Position numbers and translations under genes: made by a program. The notes under the pieces are model-generated. The model saw only the letters and a program-made list of their open reading frames with translations, searched no databases and was not told the DNA's origin. From Sphaerolaimus hirsutus (Eukaryota > Nematoda > Chromadorea > Monhysterida > Sphaerolaimidae), in the NCBI GenBank assembly GCA_964036195.1, contig OZ038459.1:10413206-10477205 (forward strand): a stretch of 64,000 bases of DNA, read 5' to 3'. This document shows positions 34,413-45,600 of this stretch, in pieces. Each line of letters begins with the position of its first letter. Position 1 is the stretch's first letter.

Positions 34413-35514
34413 ATCTATTGTACAAACATGTGATTCAAAACTGCGTGTTGCTTCTGTCCATGCTCATATTTAAATTTGTCGATTGTATATATACATATAT
34501 TTAATATGTATACCTATATATATGCTATGTATATGTATAAATATATATATAAAGTACTTTGTGGCCAGTGCGCATGTGAAATTATTTCACCGTGTATATG
34601 TGGTTGGTAACAGAACAAGTATTTATTTACCTAGTCTCGGATAGCTCTATCGTCTGAAACGAATGTAACCACTTTCTCAAAATGCTTGAATTCAAGACTT
34701 CCCTAGGATTGCTGTCCAAATACGATTATTTGATACAGCTTTCTTTAAGGAAATGTAATTCTTTTTTCTTCATCTGCAATTTCTTCATGTAAATAGTTGT
34801 TTTGAGTGTGCTATACTTATAAATATGTTGGATTGTCATAAACAACAACAAAAAGAATGTATCCATGCAAAAATTCATGTTCATTGTCATCAAAATCATT
34901 CAGATACATACTGTGGATACACATCAAATACCCTTATGAGTGATTTTTTCCTCACTTGGCCAACATGGAGGAGTTAATCAAGGGATACTCGAGGATATAC
35001 GGTAATGGACAAGCACATTATGAAATGCCTAGTTGTATTTCCTGATTTCGCTAAATTCGACAGTGGATGATTGTGAAAATTCTGGCGGATAAATAAATAC
35101 CCCGTTGAAAAACACCGCAACCGTAAAGTTCTCAGAAACGGATCAATCCTGGGCGTGTCTTTCACAGCAAAAAATGGTGTGTGTGTCACGCTGTGAAGAG
35201 CTGCCTGGCGCTTCACAAAATTTGTTGTGAAGACACCTCAGATCACAGACGTGCGTCACAACGCTGCACAAATGTTTTGTGTAGTGTCTTCACTTCGTCA
35301 GCGTCGGGAAGCGCGTTTCACGAAATTTTTAACTTCGTTATGATAGTGAAGTGTGTGGAAGACACTTCACCAAAATTTTCGTGAAGTGTGTGGATATGTC
35401 TTCACAGAGGCCGCTTCACGCACATCCAGCCCGCTTCCACACACTTGACGAACCTATTTTTGCCGTCTTTCGAGGTCATACGGTGATAATTTTTCACGAT
35501 TTTCTCTCCTACAG

Positions 35515-38500
35515 ATGCTAAGCGTTCGTTTACTTCGACATGGCGGCAGTATGGCGTTCGTTTCAAATGCATTTGTGCGGTCACCACAAAATGCAGTGGT
35601 GGTCATTTCGTACAGACCCACGAGTGCATTTTCAATGAATAAAAGTCGGTACCGCGAACAGAGAGAGCAGGACAAGGGTGAAAGCAGGAGAATACCTGTT
35701 GGCGGGTATGTGACATTGGTGTGTTTATTCCGCCATTTTGATTACTGTATTTGCTGGAATAATTACCTTAGGTTTTTTTTTGGAGCGGGGTGTGGCTATT
35801 TTTATTTTGTCAGCATCTCACGAATATCCGAAATATGCTTGAGTAACAAAATATCATTCCGTTTTTATTCAAATTAAACACAATAAATTGATCATTGGCC
35901 TCGAGGAGGAGGAATTTTTTTCCTCACTTGTCTTACAGGATTATTCGAGCAAGGGGGAATTATTCGAGCAAACACGTTATCTGCCACTGCGCTGGAGTTG
36001 TCAATATGTTATGTGCGTTGCCCTTTACTCTAACAGGTGATTCCAGTGACTGCGTTTTGCCTGGGCGTGTGGCAGGTGCGCAGACGGCAGTGGAAGCTGA
36101 ACATAATTGAGCAGCTCAAGGAGAGGACTGCGGCGCAACCTGTGTCTCTGCCCGACGAGTTCGTTTTGGGTTTTTGGTGAATTGTGGTCTTGATCTGTCG
36201 CAGTTCACGCGGGTACAGAGTTAAGATGCAGCACTGTGATTAAGGGGAGGTATGAAGTTGCATAGACGGCCACTGGCGCTGGTTACCTACATATTTAGCT
36301 TGTATGTAAAATTTTATGAGTCGAATTGGTGTCTAATTCATGCTTATTTGTCAATTTTTTTCAATTTTTGAAGAAAAGATTCTCCGCACTTCTGTCACCA
36401 TTGCATGAACTAGTCCAATAACACCCCTCGGGCCAGATTAAATTCTCCCTACAAATTTTCCTTACAAATTCCTTACAAATTACAAGTTATGCACTACACC
36501 CTACACGCATCACCCTACACGCCCGACAAAACCATGTACAATCCAAAGCGGAGTTATGCGCGTAAGGCGCCCTACAAACAAATATTCTATTCAATTCTCA
36601 CGTTTTGTCGGGCGCGTGGCCTACAAAACAAAAAGGAAAATAATATTCTGCCCTCCAGCAAAATGCGGATGGGCAGGAAGAAAACTACATTCATAAAAAA
36701 ATAAAAAAGCTTCATTTAGAAATGTTTTATGAAATTTCATTAAATACAACGACACACACACTTTACAACATATCCATAGTTTATTTAGAGCCTATTTCCT
36801 CCTATCGCAAAGCATTCTGAGCACACGGTGCCCCTCGCCAAATACATGTTGGCCCAAATACATTGAAATTCAACGTTCAGTTAGGTTGGCATGTTTCATT
36901 CCACTGACTGCGGTTTATATGTCTGAAATGGGCATTCCGATACATGGTGGCCCAGATTTTTGTATTCGGAAAAAAAATTTTGATTTTTTTATCATGAATA
37001 TTTTATGAGTATAATAGAAAGATGTTTCACAATGGGCCCACACACACAGTTGTCATCAAAGTTCATGTCAACTGAATGTCAACTAAATTACAAAAAATTT
37101 AAAAGCTTTTGTTAAAAAGTTCACTTAACAGGAACAATGAAAATAATGTTGCTATATAAATTTTATTAGGGTCTATCACATAAAGTTAAGATCATATTAC
37201 TATACCCCAGTGACATTACACCTTACAATGAAATCTACCATATCCCATCTGAATAAAAGAACAAATAAATTTTTTTAATTATATTTATCAAATTGCTTTG
37301 ATAAATCTAATGAAAAATTGGTTTGTTTGTTCTTTTATTCAGGTGGAATATCGTAGATTTCGTTGTAAGGTGTAATGTCGCAGGAGTATAACCAAAAAAT
37401 TTTTGGATTTAGTTGACATGAATTTTGATGTCAATTATGTTGTGTTGGCCCATTGTGAAACATCTTTCTATTATACTCATAAAATTTTCATAATTAAAAA
37501 ATCAAGAATATTTTTTATGAATACAAAAAACTGAGCCACCATGTATGGCAATCCCCATTTCAAAATACACAAACCCGCGGCCAGTGGAGTGAGTGCCAAA
37601 CATGCTACAGCGGGTAGGCACACCACACACTGTGTAAACGCTGCCAGTGTCCCCACATGTTACATAACATGGGGATGGTTAAAATATTAAAAGCGTCAAC
37701 TACTGGTCAATCACACTGGTCTACTACTAATCATGTCAACATCGCTATCTTATTCTCATTTTTCCCTTGTTAATTGATTTTTCTCTCTCTTTTCTTATTT
37801 CTCTAACTTTCGTTTTTCTTTTTCTTTTTCTTTTTTTATAAATTCCACCTGAAACTGGACATATGCCCTACACCCGACTTGGACTTCCCGACACGCAATT
37901 GATTTGCGTTTTGTCGTGTCGGGAGACTGACGTGTAGGGTAGGGCATCCGTAAACAATTTGTAAGCCGACTGCCTGATTTTGGGCGCATTACCTTCGGGT
38001 AGGGCACATTACTCGAGAATTAAATCTGGCCCCAGGGGACTTATTCAAGAATCCGCTTCAAATCGCTAACTCCCATTTCATCTGTTTGTTTTCAATTCGA
38101 ACATACCCATTTAGCCTGTCCGCAATTGACCCTCTCGCCTGGGACTACCAACCAGTGATCGTCACCGGCAATTTTGACCACTCTCGCGAAATTCTTATCA
38201 AGCCACGCTCTAGAATGGACAAAGATTCTGGCGGCGGCAGTTTGTTATCGAGCAGCGAGAAAGTGGGCGCTCATGTAGTCACACCATTTGTGATGGCCGG
38301 CACCGGGTTTGTCTGGGATTTTGGGTGGGGTTCGGGGTGGGGGGACCCGACCCCAACATTTTTTAGACCCGCGATAGGTATTAGACGGAGTTTTTTTTAC
38401 CTTTTTGTAAAAACGTTTTTGTTTTGAAAAAATGGCACCGAAATCGTCCAAATCACACTGGAATAGGACGGCACAAAGGACTGTTGGCAACGATGGGTAA

Positions 38501-39609
38501 GTTCTCTAGAGAAAAAAACACTTTCTGTGTTTTGAGTTTTTCAAAAAATGAATACCTGTGTTTTGAGTTTCCATATTTCTGTGTAAAACAAAAACACAGA
38601 AACTTAATGAGTTTCTGTGTTCAATTTCTGTGTTTTTTCCATTGTTGACCATTGGAGCCCCCCCAAAGGCCACCCTCACTTTCTCTCTCAGTGATGCTCA
38701 ATTTTCTTCCGTGAATTTATTTATACATTTACCCAGCGAAACCATCCTTGTCAACCGCGGTTGGGTGCCCCTGTCGACGGCAAATGCAAAGAATAGAGCG
38801 GCCGGTCAAATTGAAGGAACTGTTACCATAAATGGTGTCTATAGAAAGACGGAAACTGTTACTTCTATTGATCGTTTTTATAATGTTAAGCAGATATTGT
38901 TTTTTAGTTGAATCTCGATTTTTTTGCACAGCGACCGCAGTTTGTGGGGCGAAATCGACCGGATCGGGATTATTACACTTTTCGGGATGTGGAAGCGATG
39001 GCTCAATCTAGAAACACCCTCCCTGTTTATATTGAAGCTGGAAAAGGTTACCTAGTTGGAGTTTTTTATCTTCCCTGTTTTACGTAGCTCAGCGGCTGTG
39101 GACATCCGCGCTCAGTGGATGAGGTAAACATGAAAATGGAAACGTGGGCAGGATGAGGGAAACAGTGACAATTGGGTGCATCATACAGCGGCAAAGCCCA
39201 GATAAATCAGCTCATCAAGCCCAGACGCGAGGCAAAAAGTTTGCACGCAGCATTGTGTGCACGCCAGCAGCGCTACTGGCAACAGCTTGGAAGACCATGC
39301 GGGACAGAGCACAGAGATGTCCACTGAGCACAGATGTCCACTGATGTCCAGGAGTTTTTCGCCGTTTTACGTGTATGTTTACCACTTTACCGATTTTCAG
39401 AATGCACTGTTCCTGGTGGTCCTATTGGTGGTCAAACCGCAGTAAATCCGCGGAATGAACACCTGCAGTATGTTATGACTTGGTGAGTATCTGAAGGTTT
39501 GTTTTGCATCGATAAATTAAAGTTGTCGAATATGGTGAACCTCTACAGGTGGTCATTGGCTATTATTACCAGCTACATGTGGTATTTACGCTTTCTGAAG
39601 GTCAAGTAG
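35515..39609 (+). CDS. SURF1: SURF1, cytochrome c oxidase assembly factor
   Basis: Mitochondrial inner-membrane protein needed to assemble complex IV. Exons 2-7 join in phase: 36037-36158, 38115-38306, 38737-38857, 38932-39046, 39401-39482 and 39549-39609 (TAG stop). Exon 1 starts at ATG 35515 with an Arg/Ser-rich, presequence-like N-terminus and ends near 35697-35705; its exact junction is unresolved. Family hallmarks: first membrane segment with [94 protein letters not shown] with [10 protein letters not shown], and a second membrane segment ([16 protein letters not shown]) at the C-terminus. Length and order match the family. The 38307-38736 intron holds TTCTGTGTTTT repeats. Confidence 0.94.
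36898..37602. mobile_element. Palindromic element in SURF1 intron 2 with a nested MITE
   Basis: Left CCACTGACTGCGGTTTATAT and right complement ending near GGCCAGTGGAG. The arms share GATGTTTCACAATGGGCC. A copy of the 20583 palindrome sits in the centre (about 37206-37388). The remaining intron (36159-36897, 37603-38114) is unassigned, with a CTTTTTC tract near 37815. Confidence 0.65.
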
Positions 39610-39661
39610 CGACACTTTGACAAATTGAAATTTTACGAATCGGAATATTTCATAGATTATA

Positions 39662-39667
39662 AATAAA
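39662..39667 (+). terminator. Polyadenylation signal of SURF1
   Basis: AATAAA 53 bases after the SURF1 stop codon is the only canonical signal nearby and is well placed for 3' end formation. Confidence 0.55.
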
Positions 39668-39778
39668 TGTTGAAATGTGTATTTATCGTTACCCAGCTAA
39701 CGTAGCCGTATGAATTGATAAAACAAAAACAACAAAAAATATGAAAATGAGATCAAAAAATATCACGTTGTGAATACG

Positions 39779-40240
39779 GTTTATCGTCGAATAAAGGGAG
39801 TTTTTATTTCGTCAGCAGTTTGTGAGGGGGGGTTCGAGGGGGGTATTTTTCCTTCAGAGAGCTTAAACGTAATTCATTATATTAATGCATTCTGTCACCT
39901 CATGTAATGCAGGTGTTTAACTGTTTAACGATAACAAAACGGTGTGTGTGTGCACTGTGTACATGTATTTATGTAAATATCGGCTGTCGCCGCCGTAGGC
40001 TAACATTCTTTTGTACATACCTATTTCTCGTTTTCACATACTTCACTGCATTTGCATTCGACGAATCAGCCCAGACGTAGCTTAATTTTGTCTGTCTGTC
40101 TCATCGATCGTTTTTTAAATTCTGCAGCATCTTTTTCACCCAGAGTGGTGAGTTATTCACTAGAGGGTGGGTAATTTTTTCGTCATCTGGCCAACACAAG
40201 GGTCTTATTCGAAGGGGGCGTTATTCGACGATATACGGTA
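39779..40240. mobile_element. TACCGTATT-related repeat, subfamily C
   Basis: Left TACGGTTTATCGTCGAATAA and right TTATTCGACGATATACGGTA with G tracts. It fills most of the gap between the convergent SURF1 and GPCR genes. Confidence 0.5.
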
Positions 40241-40299
40241 ACTAGAACATCTGAGCAGGCGTCCAAAACGTTCAAATGCTCAAACACCTCTGCGCTTTG

Positions 40300-40516
40300 T
40301 CAGCTCTCCGCGTCACAATGGCCATTCTGCACTGCTTGCAGCAACAGTTCATCCCTTTCATAGGGCACGCTCCTTTTCGCGTGCTTCCTTCGATTGTTGG
40401 CAGCTTTGATACGGCACGAGTCGGTTTTATACTGCGGTTCGGATTGGTACTGCGATGATGCAGGCGACACGACCGGCTCGCTGAGCGAATTTTGTCTGTG
40501 TTTCGTGGGGGGTTGG
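40300..40516 (-). CDS. Probable C-terminal exon of the GPCR gene (alternative or final)
   Basis: A 72-codon frame after a CACAATAG acceptor at 40517, ending in TGA at 40300. It is rich in Ser, Gln, Arg and Lys (NSLSEPVVSPASSQYQSEPQ), like the preceding tail exons. One leading base makes it phase-compatible with the strong donor at 43371/43370 (TATAG|GTGAGT), and with a possible donor (AA|GTTACG) inside exon 42698-42878. It could therefore be an alternative last exon. It could also belong to an unseen gene. Confidence 0.5.
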
Positions 40517-40620
40517 CTATTGTGGGACTTTTCGATGTGCATATGGGATGCGGATGCATGTCGTTATTCGAGATCTGCTACTATACGCTTTATGAACTTT
40601 GACAACGATGCATATTTTAA

Positions 40621-42558
40621 TACCGTAATTCCTCGAAATACCCCCGTCTCGAAATACCCCCCCCCCCCCCCCAATTGAGTGTAAAGAGAACGTCAATGAC
40701 AAAACCTGCGGTTTGTGATTCGGGCAATGCAAAAGACACGTTAAAACAATGAATTGCTACGTTAGAACAGTGTTTATGCCGTCTACATACTTATATAAAT
40801 AAGTCCATAGACTCATATAGCGGTTATTGTTGCATTTTTCTAGGTCTGCGTACGTTACAGACGACAATTGAGTACTGGAATTTCAAAAATTTCTGGCGAA
40901 ATAATATGCCCCCCTTGAAATGGGTCAGGCCTAAATGGCATCTAATCCGCTTGGCATCTGGACCCGGATAGCATGGATTTCTGCCTGCTTGGCATCTAGA
41001 CCTGCTTGGCATCTATCCTATGCTGGATGCCAAGCGGACTGTGGCATAGATACCAAACGCGCGGGCAGGGCCAGATGCCAAGCGGGCAGGGGGGTCTACA
41101 TGTCCAGTGTATCATGTGCACAAAAAATATGAATTCAAAATGTGTAAAAATTTCAATGTTTTTCCCAATTATTGTTTTCAGATGTCAAGTGTCTCTGAAT
41201 TTTTATATTTAAATGCAAATATGAGTACCATTTGAAATGGGGAAGAAGGGTAGATACATGCATGCCCATGTAAATTCATAAATACAATTCTTTAGTAACC
41301 CTGTAACAGTGCCTACTAGAATAAATTTTTATCAAGCCATTTTTTTTGTGGGAATTGCATTTTGGGACACAGTGCATGTAAAAAGCCTCAGTGTTAAGGG
41401 GCAACACTCAAATTGATTGATCATTTTTGGAAACAGCTTTGTAAACTTCCATGTGTATTGGGTCACCCTGTTCAAGTGGCTTTCAACATTGAGTTCCAGC
41501 AGTGTTCACATGGAATTTTAACTCATTTACAGGGTGGCCTACATTAGTGGATTCCTAGTTTCCCAGTTTAGTGCATATGGCTAAATTTAAATCAAACACA
41601 GTATTTGGATGAACACAACACTAAATATATTGATCAATATTTTATTTCAATTTCACATTTCAAATTGGCTGATTTTGAGAAAATTTAATTAAATATGATC
41701 CCAAAAAATCTGTTAAAAATATATCATTTGACCATCTATTTCTCAGACACCATGTACACAATATTCAATGCATATCTCACCACACTACCCAGATCAATTT
41801 GAGTGTTGCCCCTTAACACTGAGGCTTTTTACATGCATGGTGTCCCAAAATGCAATTCCTACCAAAAAATGGCTTGATAAAAATTTATTCTAGTAGCCAC
41901 TCTTACAGGGTTACTAAAGAATTGTATGTATGAATTTGCATGGGCATGCATGTATTTATCTACCCTTCTTCCCCATTTCAAACAGTACTCATATTTGCAT
42001 TTAAATAAAAAAATTCAGAGACACTTGACATCTGAAAACAATAATTGGGAAAAACATTGAAATTTTTACACATTTTGAATTCATATTTTTTGTGCACATG
42101 ACACTGGACTGGATAAACACATGTACTCCTATAACAATAAGTTGCAGAGTTCAACAAGTAATATTTCAGCTGTGCAAGTAAAGGTTCAGCATGAATTTTT
42201 GAAAAAAAACAACATTTTTTGTCAGAATTCATTTTGGGACACCATGCATGCACAGGCACGCAACAGCCCGCCATCAGGCACAGAGGCCATGAGACTGTCT
42301 CGTGGGTGTGTGTGTGGGGGGGTTCAGCCCGCTTGGCATCTACAACCACACAGCATGTAGCCTGCTTGGCATCTATGGGACGATAGATGCCACGCGGGTC
42401 TAGATGCCATGCGGGCAGAAATCCATGCCACGCGGGTCCAGATGCCATGCAGGTTTAGATGCCGAGCGGTGCAGACTCCCTTGAAATACCCCCCCCCCCC
42501 CTCAAAATTCTCACTCTGAAACAATCACCCCTGGGGGGTATTTCGAGGAAATACGGTA
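40621..42558. mobile_element. TACCGTATT repeat, subfamily A, split by a foldback element
   Basis: Left end TACCGTAATTCCTCGAAATA at 40621 and right end GAGGAAATACGGTA at 42558. The sequence is continuous once 40922-42477 and one duplicated target copy are removed. Confidence 0.75.
40922..42477. mobile_element. 1.56-kb foldback element with GGCATCTA arrays and 10-bp duplication
   Basis: The two arms are complementary over almost their full length, with the axis near 41690. Each end has four to five copies of CTGCTTGGCATCTAGACC-like motifs in inverted orientation. CCCTTGAAAT flanks both sides (40912-40921, 42478-42487). A 9-10 bp duplication with long inverted arms fits Mutator-like elements better than hAT (inference). 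No transposase ORF. Confidence 0.8.
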
Positions 42559-42697
42559 TATATGAGACAATATTAGACAAGAAATTATCGCAATTGTTGC
42601 AAATCGCTGTACCCATGGTTCAGCTGACATGTTAAAAGCTTTTTGATTTCCTTCAAGAGTAATCTTTTTGAACTACAGCCACTCGTTGTCCCAAAAC

Positions 42698-45600
42698 TCA
42701 CGATTGCGGCACGGACATTGTCCTATTTTCCTGATTGTGTGTAAATAGCGTAATGTTTCTGTTGTCCGCGCTGGTCCTCAGCAGGTGTCGTAACTTTTTG
42801 TGGCTGAATCTGCTCAAATATTGCGGTTTTGCGTTCGTTGGGTCGTCGGATTCCGGTGACGCCATCGGCTGGTGCAGTCTGTTTCGTTGTTTCTATTGTG
42901 GTTGCGTTAATTATTGTACAAACGTGCGAGTGCGACTGTGCTCACCTGCGGTGCAGTTCAGAGTCGTAGTATTTTGATGATAATGAGAAGCTGAGACCTT
43001 CGTCGACTTGTTTGTCATCAGCCACACTCAAGGGCCGGCCGTACTGTCTGCGAGCATGGTTTCTGGGTATTTACTTACGTGGTATACTCGGTGGACTTGA
43101 CGCTCTGGACTCTTATTTATGTATGATATTGGAAGCGTGCCAATGATAATTGAAGCATGCGATATTTGTAAAACGATAAAAAATTCATTGTTGTGAATAC
43201 GTTCACATAAATATAATGTTGTAACAGTGACCAATTTTTCAACTTTTTTGAAAATCGCCTGCATTGTGAGTATATCGCTGGCACGCTTCCAGCGCGTATC
43301 ACGGGTGCAAAGCGTAAAGTCGCTGGAATATTATAATGCATGCACCCAAATTTGCCCATCCATGACTCACCTATAATTCGGGGTCGCCACCGCACTATTA
43401 GGTCCCATTTTGACCCTGACTTGTTCGCTCAAAAATCCCAGACGAATCTCGCCGATCACGTAGCTGGCGAATTTCGACGCCACTTGCTTCCTGCCGTAAG
43501 CGTTGCACTCGTTCAGCGTGGAAGTGCTGCCGCGCAGGTGTTTTTTGACCGACTGGATATTTGCCTGCGACTGCGTTTTCGCGCCGCCCAGCGCTTTTTG
43601 CGGTGGCGTGTTGAATGGTTCGCTGCGACGTTTGATAATCGCCGTGGCCGGCTTCAAAGTTGATGGTTTCGACAGCTGCGTAGCGGCGCTGTTGTGTACG
43701 GAGGCCTGGGGGCAGTCCCAGACCCTGTAAAATGTCAAATGTCATGCAAAGTGTCAAAAGTCATGTAAAATTCCCTGCAAAATGGCAACCGCGTTGCGAT
43801 TTGCAGGGCATTTTACATTACTTTTGACACTTTGCATGACATTTGACATTTTTACAGGGTCTGGAACTGGCACCTGGTTGTGAGCGGGCGGCGGTGTGTC
43901 GTCGCAGTCGAGCGAGTTGCTGCAGGACGCCGGCTGGCTCAGACGCGTCGTGATGTACCTGCGCGCGAAGACATCCATCGAAATTGATCACACCGAAATG
44001 TGATACGCAGCGACGTAGACCTATTGCCTATCTAAACCCGTTGCACATCTAGGCCTGCCGCATTGTCTAATTCTACCCATTGCCCATCTATTTATACCAT
44101 TGCACATTTTGAGGGGCCTGTAGGTGGACAATGGGTAGCGGGTTAGCGATCGATATGTAAGCGAGCGATCGATCACTAATCCCCTGCCCATTGCCCATCT
44201 AAGACCCCCCAAAGATGTGCAATGGGTGTGGGCAGCGGCTAGATGTGCAATGGGTTTAGATGTACAATGGGTTTAGATGTGCACCGGTACAGGTTTATGC
44301 GCAACCGCCTCACCTCTTGATGTAGTTCCAATGGGTGGTTTTCAGCACGACGCCCCTGCTGCTGTGCACCAGGCCGATGGTGCGCAGTTGGGCTCTGAGT
44401 GCCGCGGCCGACTGGTGGCTCGCCGTGCAGCTGCAGTTGGTCCACGCTTGCTGCACGGCCAGTTCCAGCCCCAAGTCGATGTGCGCCGCCACGCGCAGTA
44501 TCGCCTGGTCGCGGCTGGTGCCGCTTCCGCTGGGGCTTATGCTGCGTAGGGGGTATGCGTGTGTCGCTGTGGAAAAATTGATTGATGTGTGTGTGCATCT
44601 GGCTGTCGCGTCGGTTGTGCATGTTTTCCGACCGACAGAAATCTAGTGCAACAATTTCCCGTGCCGTGATGAGCGGTAATTGTGGAAGATTTGCACCTTT
44701 ACTTACACCACAGATTTCTTATGCCAGTTCTTGTTTTAGCTGTCAGCATTTCAATATTCAATCTCTATAATCTCCCAAATGCTCAAAATTCTCCACCGGC
44801 TAACCAGCAATCGACCGCGAGGGTTTCACTCTTGGCCGAGGGCGTTTGCGCGTTCACGTCCAGGTGCGCGCTGGGCCAGCCGCTGTAGTGCTCGCCCATG
44901 TTGGCGCTGTGCACCGCCTGCTGCCTGTGCAACCTGGCGCCCGCGCCGCCGCTCATTCTGCTGCTCACCGCGCTGTGCGAAGACAGACGGCGGCGGGTCG
45001 CCGGCTGCAGCTCGCTGTCTTGGCCGTAGCGCAGCTGCTTGCGATGGAAAATGCGATTTTATGATATTGCTTGATTTTTCTTTTGAAAATGGCCTGTCAA
45101 TTTTCCGTTTTCAGTTTCCGCTTTCAGCAGGCAAAATTTTTTTTCCGTTTTCCGCCAAGTGTAACAAATTTACGTTTCCGTTTTTCAGCAAGTGAAAAAA
45201 ATTTCCGTTTTCGCTTTACGCAGGCAAATTTTTTCCGTTTCCGTTTTCCGTTTCCGCTTTCCATAGGCAACAATTTTTCCGTTTCCGTTTTCCGGCAAGT
45301 GCAAAAAATTTTTCGTTTCCGTTTTCCGGCAAGTGCAAAAAATTTCCCGTTTCCGTTTTCCGTAAAAAAAATTTGCTCACACCTAGGCGAGAGTAACTGT
45401 ATTTAGTTGTCGCTGCTCACCACGATTTTCAACAAGCTCTCATCATTATCGACCAGGTGGGACACCATGTCGTATGCGAACGGGGTGCCCCTCTTCTCGG
45501 CCGTCTCGCCGCCGCACACGCTGTGGCTGTCGCTATTGGCCGCGCCGCCGCCGCCCCAGGCGTCGTCATTGGGGGACTTGCCCTTGGCCAAAAGCGCCGC

